Below, piece by piece: positions 17,056 through 25,879 of a stretch of 64,000 nucleotides of DNA (its first letter is position 1; each line of letters begins with the position of its first letter). The notes beneath the pieces are model-generated. The model saw nothing but the letters and a program-made list of their open reading frames with translations, had not been told where the DNA came from and did not search any database. Source of the stretch: JANQMX01 sp965247175. Its GTDB lineage: Bacteria; Pseudomonadota; Alphaproteobacteria; Kiloniellales; DSM-21159. A program made the position numbers and the translations under genes. The stretch is from contig OZ252006.1 in assembly GCA_965247175.1 (NCBI GenBank), forward strand, positions 3,162,001-3,226,000, in the 5' to 3' direction.

Positions 17056-17304
17056 GCAATCATCCCAGTTCTGTGCGGCGCACACCAACAGTCTACGCCA
17101 TTTGGTCACTAATCGGCAAAAAAGTTCGTTTATTCCATAACAAACAGCGTGGATATACAGATATTTCGCATTCTGGCAACGATTTGTAATTTTGCCTATT
17201 GCTGCGTTGCAATACAGTGCATTAACGGGTATTCCTCCCGTTCGACATAGGATGGCGGCGGGCGCAGCCGCCCGGCTGCCGACCTTTTGAGGAGATTTGG
17301 GACA
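17056..17304. promoter_or_regulatory. Divergent ecm-ccr control region
   Basis: 249 bases, AT-richer than the flanks. I see an inverted repeat AACGGG-N7-CCCGTT (17224-17242), a TTGCAA box near 17211 and several TTTGC/GGCAA half-sites between about 17170 and 17215, reminiscent of TTTGCAAA-type sites bound by short-chain acyl-CoA regulators (PccR/ScfR). A GGCGGC...GCCGCC hairpin (17254-17272) lies in the ccr leader. GAGGAG at 17289-17294 is the ccr ribosome site. Assignment of binding proteins is inference. Confidence 0.5.
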
Positions 17305-18585
17305 ATGAGTGAAACGGCCGAAGTGGTCCAACTGCACCCGAGCCAGAGCAAGAAGGACCTGTATGACGTCGGCGAGATCCCGCCGCTCGGCCACGTGCCC
17401 AAGCAGATGCACGCGTGGGCCATCCGGCGCGAGCGCCACGGCGACCCCGACAAGGCCATGCAGCACGAGATCGTCGACGTGCCGACCCTGGACAGCCACG
17501 AGGTGCTGGTCATGGTGATGGCGGCCGGCGTCAACTACAACGGCGTCTTCGCCGCGCTGGGCACGCCGATCTCGGTGTTCGACGTGCACAAGCAGGACTA
17601 TCACGTCGCCGGCTCCGACGCGACGGGCGTGGTCTGGGCCGTCGGCTCCAAGGTCAAGCGCTGGAAAGTCGGCGACGAGGTCGTCGTCCACTGCAACCAG
17701 GACGACGGCGACGACGAGGAGTGCAACGGCGGCGACCCGATGTTCTCGCCCAGCCAGCGGATCTGGGGCTTCGAGACGCCGGACGGCTCCTTCGCCCAGT
17801 TCTGCCGGGTGCAGGACCGCCAGCTCATGCAGCGCCCGCGGCATCTGACCTGGGAAGAGTCGGCCTGCTACACCCTGACACTCGCCACCGCCTACCGCAT
17901 GCTCTTCGGCCACCGCCCACACATCCTGCGGCCGGGCCACAACGTGCTGGTCTGGGGCGCCTCCGGCGGCCTCGGCACCATGGCCATCCAGCTCATCGCC
18001 ACCGCCGGCGCCAACGCCATCGGCGTGATCTCCGACGAGACCAAGCGCGAGTTCGTGATGTCGCTGGGCGCCCGCGGCGTGATCAACCGCAAGGACTTCG
18101 ACTGCTGGGGCCAGCTGCCGCCGGTTAACAGCGAGGAGTACAAGAAGTGGTTCTCCGAGACGCGGCGCTTCGGCAAGGCGATCTGGGACATCACCGGCAA
18201 GGGCAACAACGTCGACTTCGTCTTCGAGCACCCGGGCGAAGCGACCTTCCCGGTCTCCTCCTTCGTGGTGAAGCGCGGCGGCATGGTCGTGTTCTGCGCC
18301 GGCACCACCGGCTACAACATCACCTTCGACGCACGCTATGTCTGGCAGCACCAGAAGCGTATCCAGGGCAGCCACTTCGCCAACCTGATGCAGGCCTCCC
18401 AGGCCAACAAGCTGGTGCTGGAGCGGCGCATCGACCCCTGCATGAGCGAGGTCTTCAGCTGGGACGACATTCCGCGCGCCCACATGAAGATGCTGAAGAA
18501 CGAGCACAAGCCGGGCAACATGGCCGTGCTGGTGCAGACCAAGCGGCCCGGCCTGCGCACCCTGGAAGACGCCATCGAGGGGTAG
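17305..18585 (+). CDS. ccr: Crotonyl-CoA carboxylase/reductase
   Basis: Protein of 426 residues, the normal length for Ccr. It reductively carboxylates crotonyl-CoA with NADPH and CO2 to ethylmalonyl-CoA, the hallmark step of the ethylmalonyl-CoA pathway. Features are the N-terminal YDVGEIPPLGHVPKQMHAWA, AAGVNYNGVFAALGTPIS, the Rossmann motif VWGASGGLGTMAIQL near residues 216-230, and the long EESACYTLTLATAYRMLFGH segment characteristic of Ccr. ATG 17305 follows GAGGAG at good spacing. It is transcribed away from ecm. Confidence 0.96.
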   Translation: MSETAEVVQLHPSQSKKDLYDVGEIPPLGHVPKQMHAWAIRRERHGDPDKAMQHEIVDVPTLDSHEVLVMVMAAGVNYNGVFAALGTPISVFDVHKQDYHVAGSDATGVVWAVGSKVKRWKVGDEVVVHCNQDDGDDEECNGGDPMFSPSQRIWGFETPDGSFAQFCRVQDRQLMQRPRHLTWEESACYTLTLATAYRMLFGHRPHILRPGHNVLVWGASGGLGTMAIQLIATAGANAIGVISDETKREFVMSLGARGVINRKDFDCWGQLPPVNSEEYKKWFSETRRFGKAIWDITGKGNNVDFVFEHPGEATFPVSSFVVKRGGMVVFCAGTTGYNITFDARYVWQHQKRIQGSHFANLMQASQANKLVLERRIDPCMSEVFSWDDIPRAHMKMLKNEHKPGNMAVLVQTKRPGLRTLEDAIEG

Positions 18586-18639
18586 ACGGACTCTGTTCCA
18601 GCGCTAGGCGGAGAGGCGGCGCGGCGCTAGATCCGATGC

Positions 18640-19485
18640 ATGCTGCTTTCCCTCGGCCTTCTGGCAGGCTCGGCGCTGCTATTCTACGCCTTCTGGATCG
18701 AGCCGCGGCGGATCCGCGTGACCCGCTTGTCGCTCCCGGTCCAAGGGCTCGCGCAGCCGCTGCGTCTCCTGGTGATGGGCGACCTGCAGTCGACCGGACC
18801 GCACGAAACGCCAGAGCGCCTCGCCGCCCTGGCGCAGCTCGCGGCGCAGCAGAAACCCGACATCGTCCTTCTGGTCGGCGACTATGCCTGCCGGGGCAAG
18901 CTGCTCAACAGCGGCATCGTGCCGCCGGAAATCACCGCCCAGGCGCTAGCCAGCATTCCGGCGCCCATGGGGCATTTTGCCGTGCTGGGCAATCACGATT
19001 GGTGGTGGAACGGTCCGCGGGTGCGCAAAGTCCTGACTCAAGCCGGCATCACGGTCTTGGAGGACGATGCCCGGCTCGCCGCGAACGGCACGGCGGCGCT
19101 CTGGGTTGCCGGCCTGCGCGATGCAGTGACCCAGCGCTGCGACATCGGCGCAACCCTGGCGACGACCGACGGGCAGGCGCCGGTCATCTTGCTCAGCCAC
19201 ACGCCGGACGTCTTTCCGGCAGTGCCGCCGGGTGTGGCGCTGACCCTGGCCGGCCACACCCACGCCGGGCAGATACGGCTGCCCCTGATCGGAGCGCCCA
19301 TCGTCCCCTCGCGCTACGGCCAGCGCTACTGCTACGGCCATGTCGTCGAGGAGGGGCGCAACCTCTACGTCACCAGCGGGGTGGGGACCTCCAAGCTGCC
19401 GCTCCGCTTCCTGGCGCCGCCGGAGATCGTCGTCATCGATCTTATGCCGCAATCGGGGCAAGCGAACGCCGAAATGGCGTCTTAG
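18640..19485 (+). CDS. Membrane-anchored metallophosphoesterase, copy 1
   Basis: Protein of 281 residues. An N-terminal hydrophobic segment (LGLLAGSALLFYAFW) probably anchors it in the inner membrane. The calcineurin-like site is complete: MGDLQS (about 47-52), VGDYAC, LGNHDWWW and AGHTHAGQ. The first metal motif reads GDLQ instead of the usual DxH, as in some YkuE-like enzymes. Substrates in this family include phospholipids and nucleotides; this one is unknown. It is followed after 11 bases by a paralogue. Confidence 0.82.
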   Translation: MLLSLGLLAGSALLFYAFWIEPRRIRVTRLSLPVQGLAQPLRLLVMGDLQSTGPHETPERLAALAQLAAQQKPDIVLLVGDYACRGKLLNSGIVPPEITAQALASIPAPMGHFAVLGNHDWWWNGPRVRKVLTQAGITVLEDDARLAANGTAALWVAGLRDAVTQRCDIGATLATTDGQAPVILLSHTPDVFPAVPPGVALTLAGHTHAGQIRLPLIGAPIVPSRYGQRYCYGHVVEEGRNLYVTSGVGTSKLPLRFLAPPEIVVIDLMPQSGQANAEMAS

Positions 19486-19496
19486 AGACTCCACCC

Positions 19497-20345
19497 ATGC
19501 TGCGTTCTCGTCGCATCTTCCTGACCGCCCTTCTGCTCGCGCTGGTACTTGTCGTCTACGCTTTCTGGGTTGAGCCGCGCCGTTTGGTGGTCACCGAATA
19601 CACGCTCCCGGTCCAGGGCCTGAGCGAAGACATTCGCATGGTGGTGATCGCCGACCCGCAGCCCAGCGGGCCGCACTGGCCTGCCGAGCGGGTGCGCGAA
19701 GCCATGTCGCGCGCTGCCGCCCTCAACGGCGATATCGTTCTGCTGCTCGGCGACTACGTCTCGACGGTCGGCCTGAGCACCTCCTTCACGAAGCCCGAGG
19801 ATACCGTCGCCGCGATAGGACAGCTTGGCGCGCCGATGGGCGTCTACGCGATTCTCGGCAATCACGACTGGAATTGGGACGTCGCGCGCATGCGCGAGCT
19901 CCTGGAGGAACAGGGAATCGTCGTCCTGGAAGATCGCGCCGTGCTGGCCCGCGCCGACGACAAGGCACTCTGGGTCGCCGGCCTCAACGACACGGCGACC
20001 CGGCGGTTCGACCTCGCGGGCACCCTGGCACAGACGGATGAGACAGCCCCGGTTGTCCTGCTGAGCCATTCGCCCGATGTCTTCCCGGACGTGCCGGCCC
20101 AGGTCGACCTCACCTTGGCCGGTCACACCCACGGCGGCCAAGTCTACATCCCTGGCCTTGGCCGTCCTATCGTCCCATCGGCCTACGGCGACCGCTATGC
20201 CTACGGCCATATCGTCGAATACGACCAGCACCTCATCGTCAGCGCCGGCATCGGCACGGCCGTGCTGCCAATTCGCTTTCTGACGCCGCCGGAACTGGTC
20301 GTTGTCACCTTGACCCCTGGTGAAGAAGCACAACAGTCTCAATGA
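19497..20345 (+). CDS. Membrane-anchored metallophosphoesterase, copy 2
   Basis: Protein of 282 residues, clearly paralogous to the preceding gene (shared FW-EPRR after the anchor, LGNHDWNW, LLSHSPDVFP, AGHTHGGQVY, IVPS-YG-RY-YGH). N-terminal anchor FLTALLLALVLVVYAFW. Its first metal motif is IADPQP where copy 1 has MGDLQS, so the canonical aspartate is kept but the following residue differs. Divergence at about half the positions points to an old tandem duplication. I begin at ATG 19497; the frame is open far upstream in antisense-like sequence. Confidence 0.82.
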   Translation: MLRSRRIFLTALLLALVLVVYAFWVEPRRLVVTEYTLPVQGLSEDIRMVVIADPQPSGPHWPAERVREAMSRAAALNGDIVLLLGDYVSTVGLSTSFTKPEDTVAAIGQLGAPMGVYAILGNHDWNWDVARMRELLEEQGIVVLEDRAVLARADDKALWVAGLNDTATRRFDLAGTLAQTDETAPVVLLSHSPDVFPDVPAQVDLTLAGHTHGGQVYIPGLGRPIVPSAYGDRYAYGHIVEYDQHLIVSAGIGTAVLPIRFLTPPELVVVTLTPGEEAQQSQ

Positions 20346-20370
20346 TACCTGCAATCGGAAGGTAGACGGC

Positions 20371-21087
20371 ATGTCTCTCAGCCACGCCAAGCTCAGCGAG
20401 CCGGAAGCGAGCGTCGCGCTAGCGCATCGCGGCTTCGTTCTGCTTGAGCGCGCCATGGCCGGCTATGAGAGGGCGAAGGAGACCTTCAACAGTCTCTTTG
20501 ACTCCGAAGAGCTGGATACAAAGTCGGGGTCTCTCCGCATCGACCCGGCGCACGGCCTGGTCACCCTGTTGCTCCGGAACCCTGCCGTAGCAGCCATCGT
20601 GGAGGCCGCGGTCGGCGCATCGGCAAGACCGATACGCGCCATTGCCTTCAACAAGACCGGCAACGCCAACTGGTTCGTCCCCTGGCACCAGGACCGCACC
20701 ATCGCGGTCCGCCAGCGCGACGACGGGGCGCCCGTCAGTCACTGGACCGTCAAGCACGGTGTGCCGCACTGCGAAGCGCCGGTGGCCCTGCTTTCCCGCA
20801 TGCTCACGCTGCGCTGGCATCTCGATCTCGTAGGGCCGGCAGACGGTGGCTTGCGCGTGCTTCCCGGCAGTCATAACAGCGGGCGCCTCACCACGGCCTG
20901 CCTGCGCGATCTCGCCGCGCGGACGCCAGCCGTCGAGCTGGCGGTTCCCGCCGGTACGGTCCTGGCGATGCGGCCGCTGCTGGCCCATAGCTCGCGTCGC
21001 CGGACGACCGAAGGGCATCGCCGCATTCTCCATGTCGAACTTGCCGCCGAAGATCCGCCCTCGCCGCTGCATTGGGCTTGGGCCTGA
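20371..21087 (+). CDS. Phytanoyl-CoA dioxygenase (PhyH) family protein
   Basis: Protein of 238 residues. The Fe(II)/2-oxoglutarate site is visible: HQD at 106-108 within WFVPWHQDRT, LRVLPGSHNSGRL (about 161-173) and distal histidine H206 followed by SSRRRTTEGHRR. Such enzymes hydroxylate small molecules or acyl chains. ATG 20371 has GGAAGG nine bases before it. It ends 27 bases before mcd, so it may be co-transcribed with it, but no known pathway step requires it. Confidence 0.8.
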   Translation: MSLSHAKLSEPEASVALAHRGFVLLERAMAGYERAKETFNSLFDSEELDTKSGSLRIDPAHGLVTLLLRNPAVAAIVEAAVGASARPIRAIAFNKTGNANWFVPWHQDRTIAVRQRDDGAPVSHWTVKHGVPHCEAPVALLSRMLTLRWHLDLVGPADGGLRVLPGSHNSGRLTTACLRDLAARTPAVELAVPAGTVLAMRPLLAHSSRRRTTEGHRRILHVELAAEDPPSPLHWAWA

Positions 21088-21114
21088 CTTGAAACCACTA
21101 GGATGACTGAAGCC

Positions 21115-22794
21115 ATGTCCGTCGCCATCGCCGAACAGAACATCGACGAAATCATTCTCCCCAACCTGCTGTCGAGCTGCGCCGCAGCGGTCGCGGCGGC
21201 CGAACGCCTCGATGCCGCCGCTCGCGAGGCGGTGGCCGCCAAGGTGCTCGTCGAGGGCCGGGTCAATCCGAAGCTCTTGGAGCAGGAGCAGTTCGCCAGC
21301 CACGGCTATGCCTGGTTCGCCACCTACGTCGCCTCCCTGCGCGAGATGCTGCACTGGGCCGAGCGGCTGCAGGCGCGCGGCGCCTTCGGTGAGCTGGAAG
21401 CGCTGATGCTGCAGGCCGCCTTCGGCGAGTACCTGAACCAGCTTTGGGGCGGCATCGCGCTCAGCCAGGTGGAGGTGCTGCGCCCGGCCGACATGGGCGT
21501 GGCCGATGACGACGTGCATGCGCTCTACACACCGGAGGTGCAGGCGCTGACCGAGCGCGGCAACACGAACGCCGTGCGCATGCGCATCGCCGAGCTGATC
21601 GCCGAGGGCCACTTCGGCGAGCGCGATCTCGACGAGACCAACGCCATGATCGCCGAGCAGTTCGGCAAGATCGCCGACGACTACCAGGACGCGGCGCATG
21701 AGTGGCACCTGAAGGACGAGCTCATTCCCACCGAAGTGGTCGAGCAGCTCGCCGAGCTCGGCGTCTTCGGCCTGACCGTGCCGGAGGAGTGGGGCGGCCT
21801 CGGCATGGGCAAGACCGCCATGTGTGTCGTCACCGAGGAGCTGGCCCGCGGCTACATCGGCCTCGGCTCGCTCGGCACCCGCTCAGAGATCGCCGCCGAG
21901 CTCATCCGTTTGGGCGGCACCGAAGAGCAGAAGCAGCATTGGCTACCGAAGATCTCCAGCGGCGAGATCCTGCCGACCGCCGTTTTCACCGAGCCCAACA
22001 CCGGCTCCGACCTCGGCTCCCTGCGCACCCGCGCGGTCAAGGACGGCGATGTCTACCGGGTGACCGGCAACAAGACCTGGATCACCCACGCCGCGCGCAG
22101 CGACGTGATGACCCTCCTGGCCCGCACCAACCCGGACGAGGCGGGCTACAAGGGCCTCTCCATGTTCCTGGCCGAGAAGCCGCGCGGCACGGACGAGCAC
22201 CCCTTCCCGGCAGAGGGCATGACCGGCGGGGAGATCGAGGTGCTCGGCTACCGCGGTATGAAGGAGTACGAGCTGGCCTTCGACGGCTTCGAGGTGAAGG
22301 CAGAGAACCTGCTCGGTGGGGTCGAGGGCGAAGGCTTCAAGCAGCTGATGGCGACCTTCGAGTCGGCGCGCATCCAGACGGCGGCCCGCGCCGTCGGCGT
22401 GGCCCAGAACGCGCTCGAGATCGGCCTCAAGTACGCCGAGGACCGCAAGCAGTTCGGCAAGAGCCTGATCGCCTTCCCGCGGGTCGCCGGCAAGCTCGCC
22501 TGGATGGCGGTGGAGACCATGATCGCCCGGCAGCTCACCTACTTCTCGGCGCGGGAGAAGGACAGCGAGCGGCGCTGCGACATCGAGGCCGGCATGGCCA
22601 AGCTGCTCGCCGCCCGTGTCGCCTGGGCCAACGCCGACAACGCGCTGCAGATCCACGGCGGCAACGGCTACGCGCTGGAGTACAAGATCAGCCGCGTGCT
22701 CTGCGACGCCCGCATCCTCAACATCTTCGAGGGCGCCGCCGAGATTCAGGCCCAGGTGATCGCCCGCGGGTTGCTGACGCCGGGACGGAATTAG
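21115..22794 (+). CDS. mcd: (2S)-methylsuccinyl-CoA dehydrogenase
   Basis: Protein of 559 residues with an acyl-CoA dehydrogenase core (from about 150) and the long N-terminal helical extension that distinguishes Mcd from ordinary acyl-CoA dehydrogenases. It oxidises methylsuccinyl-CoA to mesaconyl-CoA. Core motifs are VPEEWGGLGMG, FTEPNTGSDLGSLRTRAV, the FAD/substrate segment ARAVGVAQNALEIGLKYAED and QIHGGNGYALEYKISRVLCD. AGGA upstream favours ATG 21115; ATG 21103 is possible. With ecm and ccr nearby, three core steps of the ethylmalonyl-CoA pathway are in this window. Confidence 0.9.
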   Translation: MSVAIAEQNIDEIILPNLLSSCAAAVAAAERLDAAAREAVAAKVLVEGRVNPKLLEQEQFASHGYAWFATYVASLREMLHWAERLQARGAFGELEALMLQAAFGEYLNQLWGGIALSQVEVLRPADMGVADDDVHALYTPEVQALTERGNTNAVRMRIAELIAEGHFGERDLDETNAMIAEQFGKIADDYQDAAHEWHLKDELIPTEVVEQLAELGVFGLTVPEEWGGLGMGKTAMCVVTEELARGYIGLGSLGTRSEIAAELIRLGGTEEQKQHWLPKISSGEILPTAVFTEPNTGSDLGSLRTRAVKDGDVYRVTGNKTWITHAARSDVMTLLARTNPDEAGYKGLSMFLAEKPRGTDEHPFPAEGMTGGEIEVLGYRGMKEYELAFDGFEVKAENLLGGVEGEGFKQLMATFESARIQTAARAVGVAQNALEIGLKYAEDRKQFGKSLIAFPRVAGKLAWMAVETMIARQLTYFSAREKDSERRCDIEAGMAKLLAARVAWANADNALQIHGGNGYALEYKISRVLCDARILNIFEGAAEIQAQVIARGLLTPGRN

Positions 22795-22828
22795 GGGCAT
22801 TTATTGTTGGGCGCCTTACGGCGCTGCA

Positions 22829-22910
22829 CTGTTCCGTCCCACTCCCCCACCCGGCCACCCCACTGTCCACAATTCCGTGGGTGGCCGGGTGGGGGAGTGG
22901 GACGGAACAG
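22829..22910. repeat. Perfect 32-bp inverted repeat with 18-base loop
   Basis: Left arm 22829-22860 and right arm 22879-22910 are exact reverse complements (ends CTGTTCCGTCCC / GGGACGGAACAG), separated by 18 bases. It lies between the convergent mcd and OsmC genes. It is much longer than a normal terminator and has no T-run after it. A second stem follows directly (GCTCGGGC 22910-22917 with GCCCGAGC 22935-22942), then GCGCAGG/CCTGCGC at 22950-22980 with an A-rich loop. Confidence 0.85.
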
Positions 22911-22992
22911 CTCGGGCGCGCCTCCGCAAGGAGAGCCCGAGCAAACCTGGCGCAGGCGCGCCGTATAAAAAAACCTGCGCTCCAGAAAAATT

Positions 22993-23481
22993 CTAAGCCG
23001 CGCTGGCCTTGGCGACCATGATCACCGGCTGGCAGCGCACCGGGAAGTTCATCGAGTTGGCGATGAAGCACTCGCTGTGCGCCCGCTCGTGCAGCGCCTT
23101 GGCCTTGGCGGGGTCGCTGTCGGACGAGATGGTGACCTGCGGGTGCAGCACGACCTCGGTCATGCGGCCCTTGCGCGGCTCTTCCAGCATGGTGCCTTCG
23201 GCGGCGTCCACGTAGTCGAGCACGACGACACCCTTCACCGCTGAAAGGTGCAGGTACCAGAGCATGTGGCAGGCCGACAGCGCCGCGACCAGCATCTCCT
23301 CCGGATTGTGCCGGCTGGGGTCGCCGCGGAAGGAGGGGTCGGAGGAGCCTTCGATGGGCGGCTTGCCGTCCATCTCGATGCGGTGGGCCCGGGAATAGCT
23401 TTCGTAGTCGCGGGTCGGGCCCTCGGCCGCACCCGTCCAGGTGACCTTGGCCTTGTAGTGGTGCTCTCGCCCTGCGCTCAT
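22993..23481 (-). CDS. OsmC family peroxiredoxin
   Basis: Protein of 162 residues. The two redox cysteines are present, C71 in ALSACHMLWYL and C138 in HSECFIANSM, giving peroxidase activity towards organic hydroperoxides. The N-terminal HHYKAKVTWTGAA and RGDPSRHNPEEMLVA match the OsmC/Ohr superfamily. ATG 23479-23481 is preceded by AGGAGGTG, one of the strongest ribosome sites in the window. It is convergent with mcd and divergent from the LysE gene. Confidence 0.9.
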   Translation of the reverse strand: MSAGREHHYKAKVTWTGAAEGPTRDYESYSRAHRIEMDGKPPIEGSSDPSFRGDPSRHNPEEMLVAALSACHMLWYLHLSAVKGVVVLDYVDAAEGTMLEEPRKGRMTEVVLHPQVTISSDSDPAKAKALHERAHSECFIANSMNFPVRCQPVIMVAKASAA

Positions 23482-23685
23482 GATCACCTCCTTTGGCTGT
23501 CCGTCGGGAACCGACTCTGGCATCGGCCAGGCCTTCGCACCATTGCCGGCGGCGAGAGGCTGCCCCCGGCGGACGTCATGCCGGCCATGCCGAGAATTTC
23601 CATCCGTTTCTTGTGAAAAACCTTGCGCTCGCGGAACCGGCGAGGCTCGATAGTCCCTAGAATCCGACGGGAGACTCGAGCAGCC

Positions 23686-24315
23686 ATGCTGAACCTGGAA
23701 CTCTACCTCGCCTTCTGCGTCGCCACGGCGGCGCTGATCCTCATGCCAGGGCCGATCGTCACCCTGGTGGTGGCGAACTCGCTGAAGCACGGCAGCCGCA
23801 CCGGCCTTGCGACCGTGATCGGCGCCAACAGCGGCTCGGCGATCTTGATCGCCGCGGGCGGCTTCGGTCTGACCACGATGCTTGCGGTCGCCGGCGACAT
23901 CTTCGAGTGGGTCCGCTGGGCCGGCGTGGCCTATCTGGTCTGGCTCGGGCTCCGGGAATGGCGCAGTGCACTGGCCGGCGTACGCGACGGCGCACTGCCG
24001 CCGGACGAGCGGCCCAAGGGCGTCTTCTGGCACGGCTTCCTGGTCGCGCTGACCAACCCGAAGACGATCTTCTTCTTCGTCGCCTTCTTTCCGCAGTTCC
24101 TCGATCCGCAGCTCGCAGCCGGCCCGCAGATCGCGATCCTGATCGTCACCTTCCTGGTCATCGCCACTTGCCTGGACAGCATGTACGCCCTGCTGGCCGG
24201 CCGGTTGCGCGGGCGGCTGATGGACCCGCGGCGCGCCCGCATCCGCCACGGCATCACCGGCACGCTTCTGATCGGCACCGGCATCGGCCTCGCCTTGGCG
24301 CGCCGCAATGGCTGA
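23686..24315 (+). CDS. LysE/RhtB family amino-acid exporter
   Basis: Protein of 209 residues with about six hydrophobic segments. Family motifs are the N-terminal MPGPIVTLVVANSLKHGSR (about 25-43) and the central GFLVALTNPKTIFFFVAFFP. It exports amino acids or related small molecules through the inner membrane. I start at ATG 23686; the upstream open extension has no hydrophobic or conserved content. It overlaps the racemase-like gene by 8 bases, suggesting a joint function with an amino-acid or related acid. Confidence 0.85.
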   Translation: MLNLELYLAFCVATAALILMPGPIVTLVVANSLKHGSRTGLATVIGANSGSAILIAAGGFGLTTMLAVAGDIFEWVRWAGVAYLVWLGLREWRSALAGVRDGALPPDERPKGVFWHGFLVALTNPKTIFFFVAFFPQFLDPQLAAGPQIAILIVTFLVIATCLDSMYALLAGRLRGRLMDPRRARIRHGITGTLLIGTGIGLALARRNG

Positions 24316-24982
24316 GCGCTATCTCGCCCTGCTGCACACCGGCGAAGTGCACGTCGCCGGCTTCACCGAGCGCTTTCAGGACGCCGCCCCGGACATCCCT
24401 CTGCGGCACGTGGTGCGCGCCGATCTTCTGGCCGCCGCCGAAACGGCCGGCGGGCTGACCCCCGAGATCGCGGCAGAGACGGCGACGGCGCTGAACGCAG
24501 CGCTGGAGGAGGGCGCCACCTGCGTGCTCTGCACCTGCTCGACCCTGGGGCCGGCGGTGGAGGCGGCGGCGCAGGAAGGCGGCGGGCCCATCCTGCGCAT
24601 CGACCGGGCGCTGGCCGAAAAGGCCGTCGCCGAGAGCGATCGCGTTCTCGTGGTGGCGGCGGTGGAGACGACCATCGGCCCCACGCTGTCGCTGCTGGAA
24701 GAGGCGGCGCAGGCCACCGGACGCGAGGTCGCCTTCCGCACCCTGGTGCTGCCGGAGGCCTGGGCGCTGTTCCAGGCGGGCGACCAGGCCGGCTATATCA
24801 CAGCGATTGCCGATGCGATCAGAGCGAACCTCGGCGACGCGGACATGGTGGTGCTGGCCCAGGCCTCCATGGCCGGCGCGGTCGCACCGCTTGATGACCT
24901 CGGCGTCCCGGTGCTGGCCAGTCCGCCGCTCGCGGTCGCGCAGGCCATCCAGCTGTTCCGCGAACGCGCGGCCTCGGCCTAG
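24308..24982 (+). CDS. Aspartate/glutamate racemase-superfamily protein
   Basis: Protein of 224 residues. The first active-site region, CVLCTCSTLGP (C75 and C77), and alternating alpha/beta layout fit the Asp/Glu/hydantoin racemase superfamily. At the second site the expected cysteine is replaced: the segment reads MVVLAQASMAGA. Two-base racemisation is therefore doubtful. It could be a racemase-like decarboxylase, isomerase or binding protein. It overlaps the exporter upstream and converges with the next gene by four bases at the stops. Confidence 0.7.
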   Translation: MAERYLALLHTGEVHVAGFTERFQDAAPDIPLRHVVRADLLAAAETAGGLTPEIAAETATALNAALEEGATCVLCTCSTLGPAVEAAAQEGGGPILRIDRALAEKAVAESDRVLVVAAVETTIGPTLSLLEEAAQATGREVAFRTLVLPEAWALFQAGDQAGYITAIADAIRANLGDADMVVLAQASMAGAVAPLDDLGVPVLASPPLAVAQAIQLFRERAASA

Positions 24983-25821
24983 TCCAACGGCTTTCGGAAC
25001 AGGCCGAGTTGCACCACGATGCGGCCTTCCTCGAGGTTGCGGGCAACGTTGCCCATCATCTCGCCGAAGTGCGCGCCCAAGATAACCTGGAGACTGAGCG
25101 GCGGCGGGCCGGACGCCTTCATCGCAGCCTGACGCTCGCGCATCCAGCCGAGCGCCTCGGCGGTGCGGTCGAGCCAGACGTGCTCGCGCAGACCGGCCGC
25201 GAGCAGAAGCGCATGCACTTCGGCCGGCGGCAGCAGGAAGGAGGCGCCGGGCTGGCTGGCCCAGGGGGTCGGATAGTGCGGGTCGCCCGTCGGTCCCAGC
25301 ATGATGTCGTAGAGCGCGAAGCGGCCGCCCGGCTTGAGCACCCGCGCGACCTCCTTATAGACCGCGCCCTTGTCCGGAATGTTCATGGCGACGTGCTGGG
25401 TCCAGGCAAGATCCACGCTGGCGCCGCCGAGCGGGATGTTCGTCGCATCGGCGCAAACGAAGGCGGTGCGGCCGCCGAGGCCGGTGGCCGCGCTCAAGGC
25501 CGCCGCATCGGCACAGAAGCTGGCCGTCAGGTCGATGCCGAAGACCTCGGCCTGATAGGCGCTGGCGAGCAGGCGGGCCGAGCCGCCGATGCCGCTCCCA
25601 ATATCGAGGATGCGGGCGCCGGGCTTGGCATCGAGCAAGGCCGCCATCTCCTCGCTGGCATCCTTGCCGCGCAGGTGGAACTGGTCGGCCGGCGCCAGCT
25701 CCTTGAAGCTCAAGGGCCCGTCACCCTGCCGCTGTGCGGCGACGAGAGTCAGGATCCGCTCGGCCAGGGAGCCTTCGCGCGCGTAGTGGCCGGCCACGGA
25801 GGTCAGGTAGTCGTCGCTCAT
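24979..25821 (-). CDS. SAM-dependent methyltransferase (small-molecule type)
   Basis: Protein of 280 residues. Motif I ILDIGSGIGGSARLLA (about 91-106), acidic VFGIDLTA, then the post-I segment LAWTQHVAMNIPDK and KPGGRFALYDI. This pattern matches the sarcosine/dimethylglycine/gamma-tocopherol methyltransferase group, so a small amine or isoprenoid substrate is likely. I start at ATG 25819-25821, leaving a 58-base divergent gap to meaB. Confidence 0.8.
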   Translation of the reverse strand: MSDDYLTSVAGHYAREGSLAERILTLVAAQRQGDGPLSFKELAPADQFHLRGKDASEEMAALLDAKPGARILDIGSGIGGSARLLASAYQAEVFGIDLTASFCADAAALSAATGLGGRTAFVCADATNIPLGGASVDLAWTQHVAMNIPDKGAVYKEVARVLKPGGRFALYDIMLGPTGDPHYPTPWASQPGASFLLPPAEVHALLLAAGLREHVWLDRTAEALGWMRERQAAMKASGPPPLSLQVILGAHFGEMMGNVARNLEEGRIVVQLGLFRKPLD

Positions 25822-25879
25822 CGAACCATCATGCTCCACCTTGCTTGACCGTTCGTCTGTTGCCTGCTTCACCCAAAAG

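Noticed and set aside
15640..17112. 490-residue plus-strand frame opposite ecm
   Set aside because: It is a mirror of ecm codon bias (His/Gly/Leu/Asp-rich) with no motif.
17056..18507. Continuation of the ecm reading frame far upstream on the minus strand (would give 1145 residues)
   Set aside because: It runs antisense to ccr, a certain gene. Family length and the typical N-terminus place the ecm start at 17055.
18147..19496. Long plus-strand frame leading into the second metallophosphoesterase
   Set aside because: It overlaps ccr and the first metallophosphoesterase in another frame and is Arg/Ala/Gly-rich, typical of GC-rich shadow frames.
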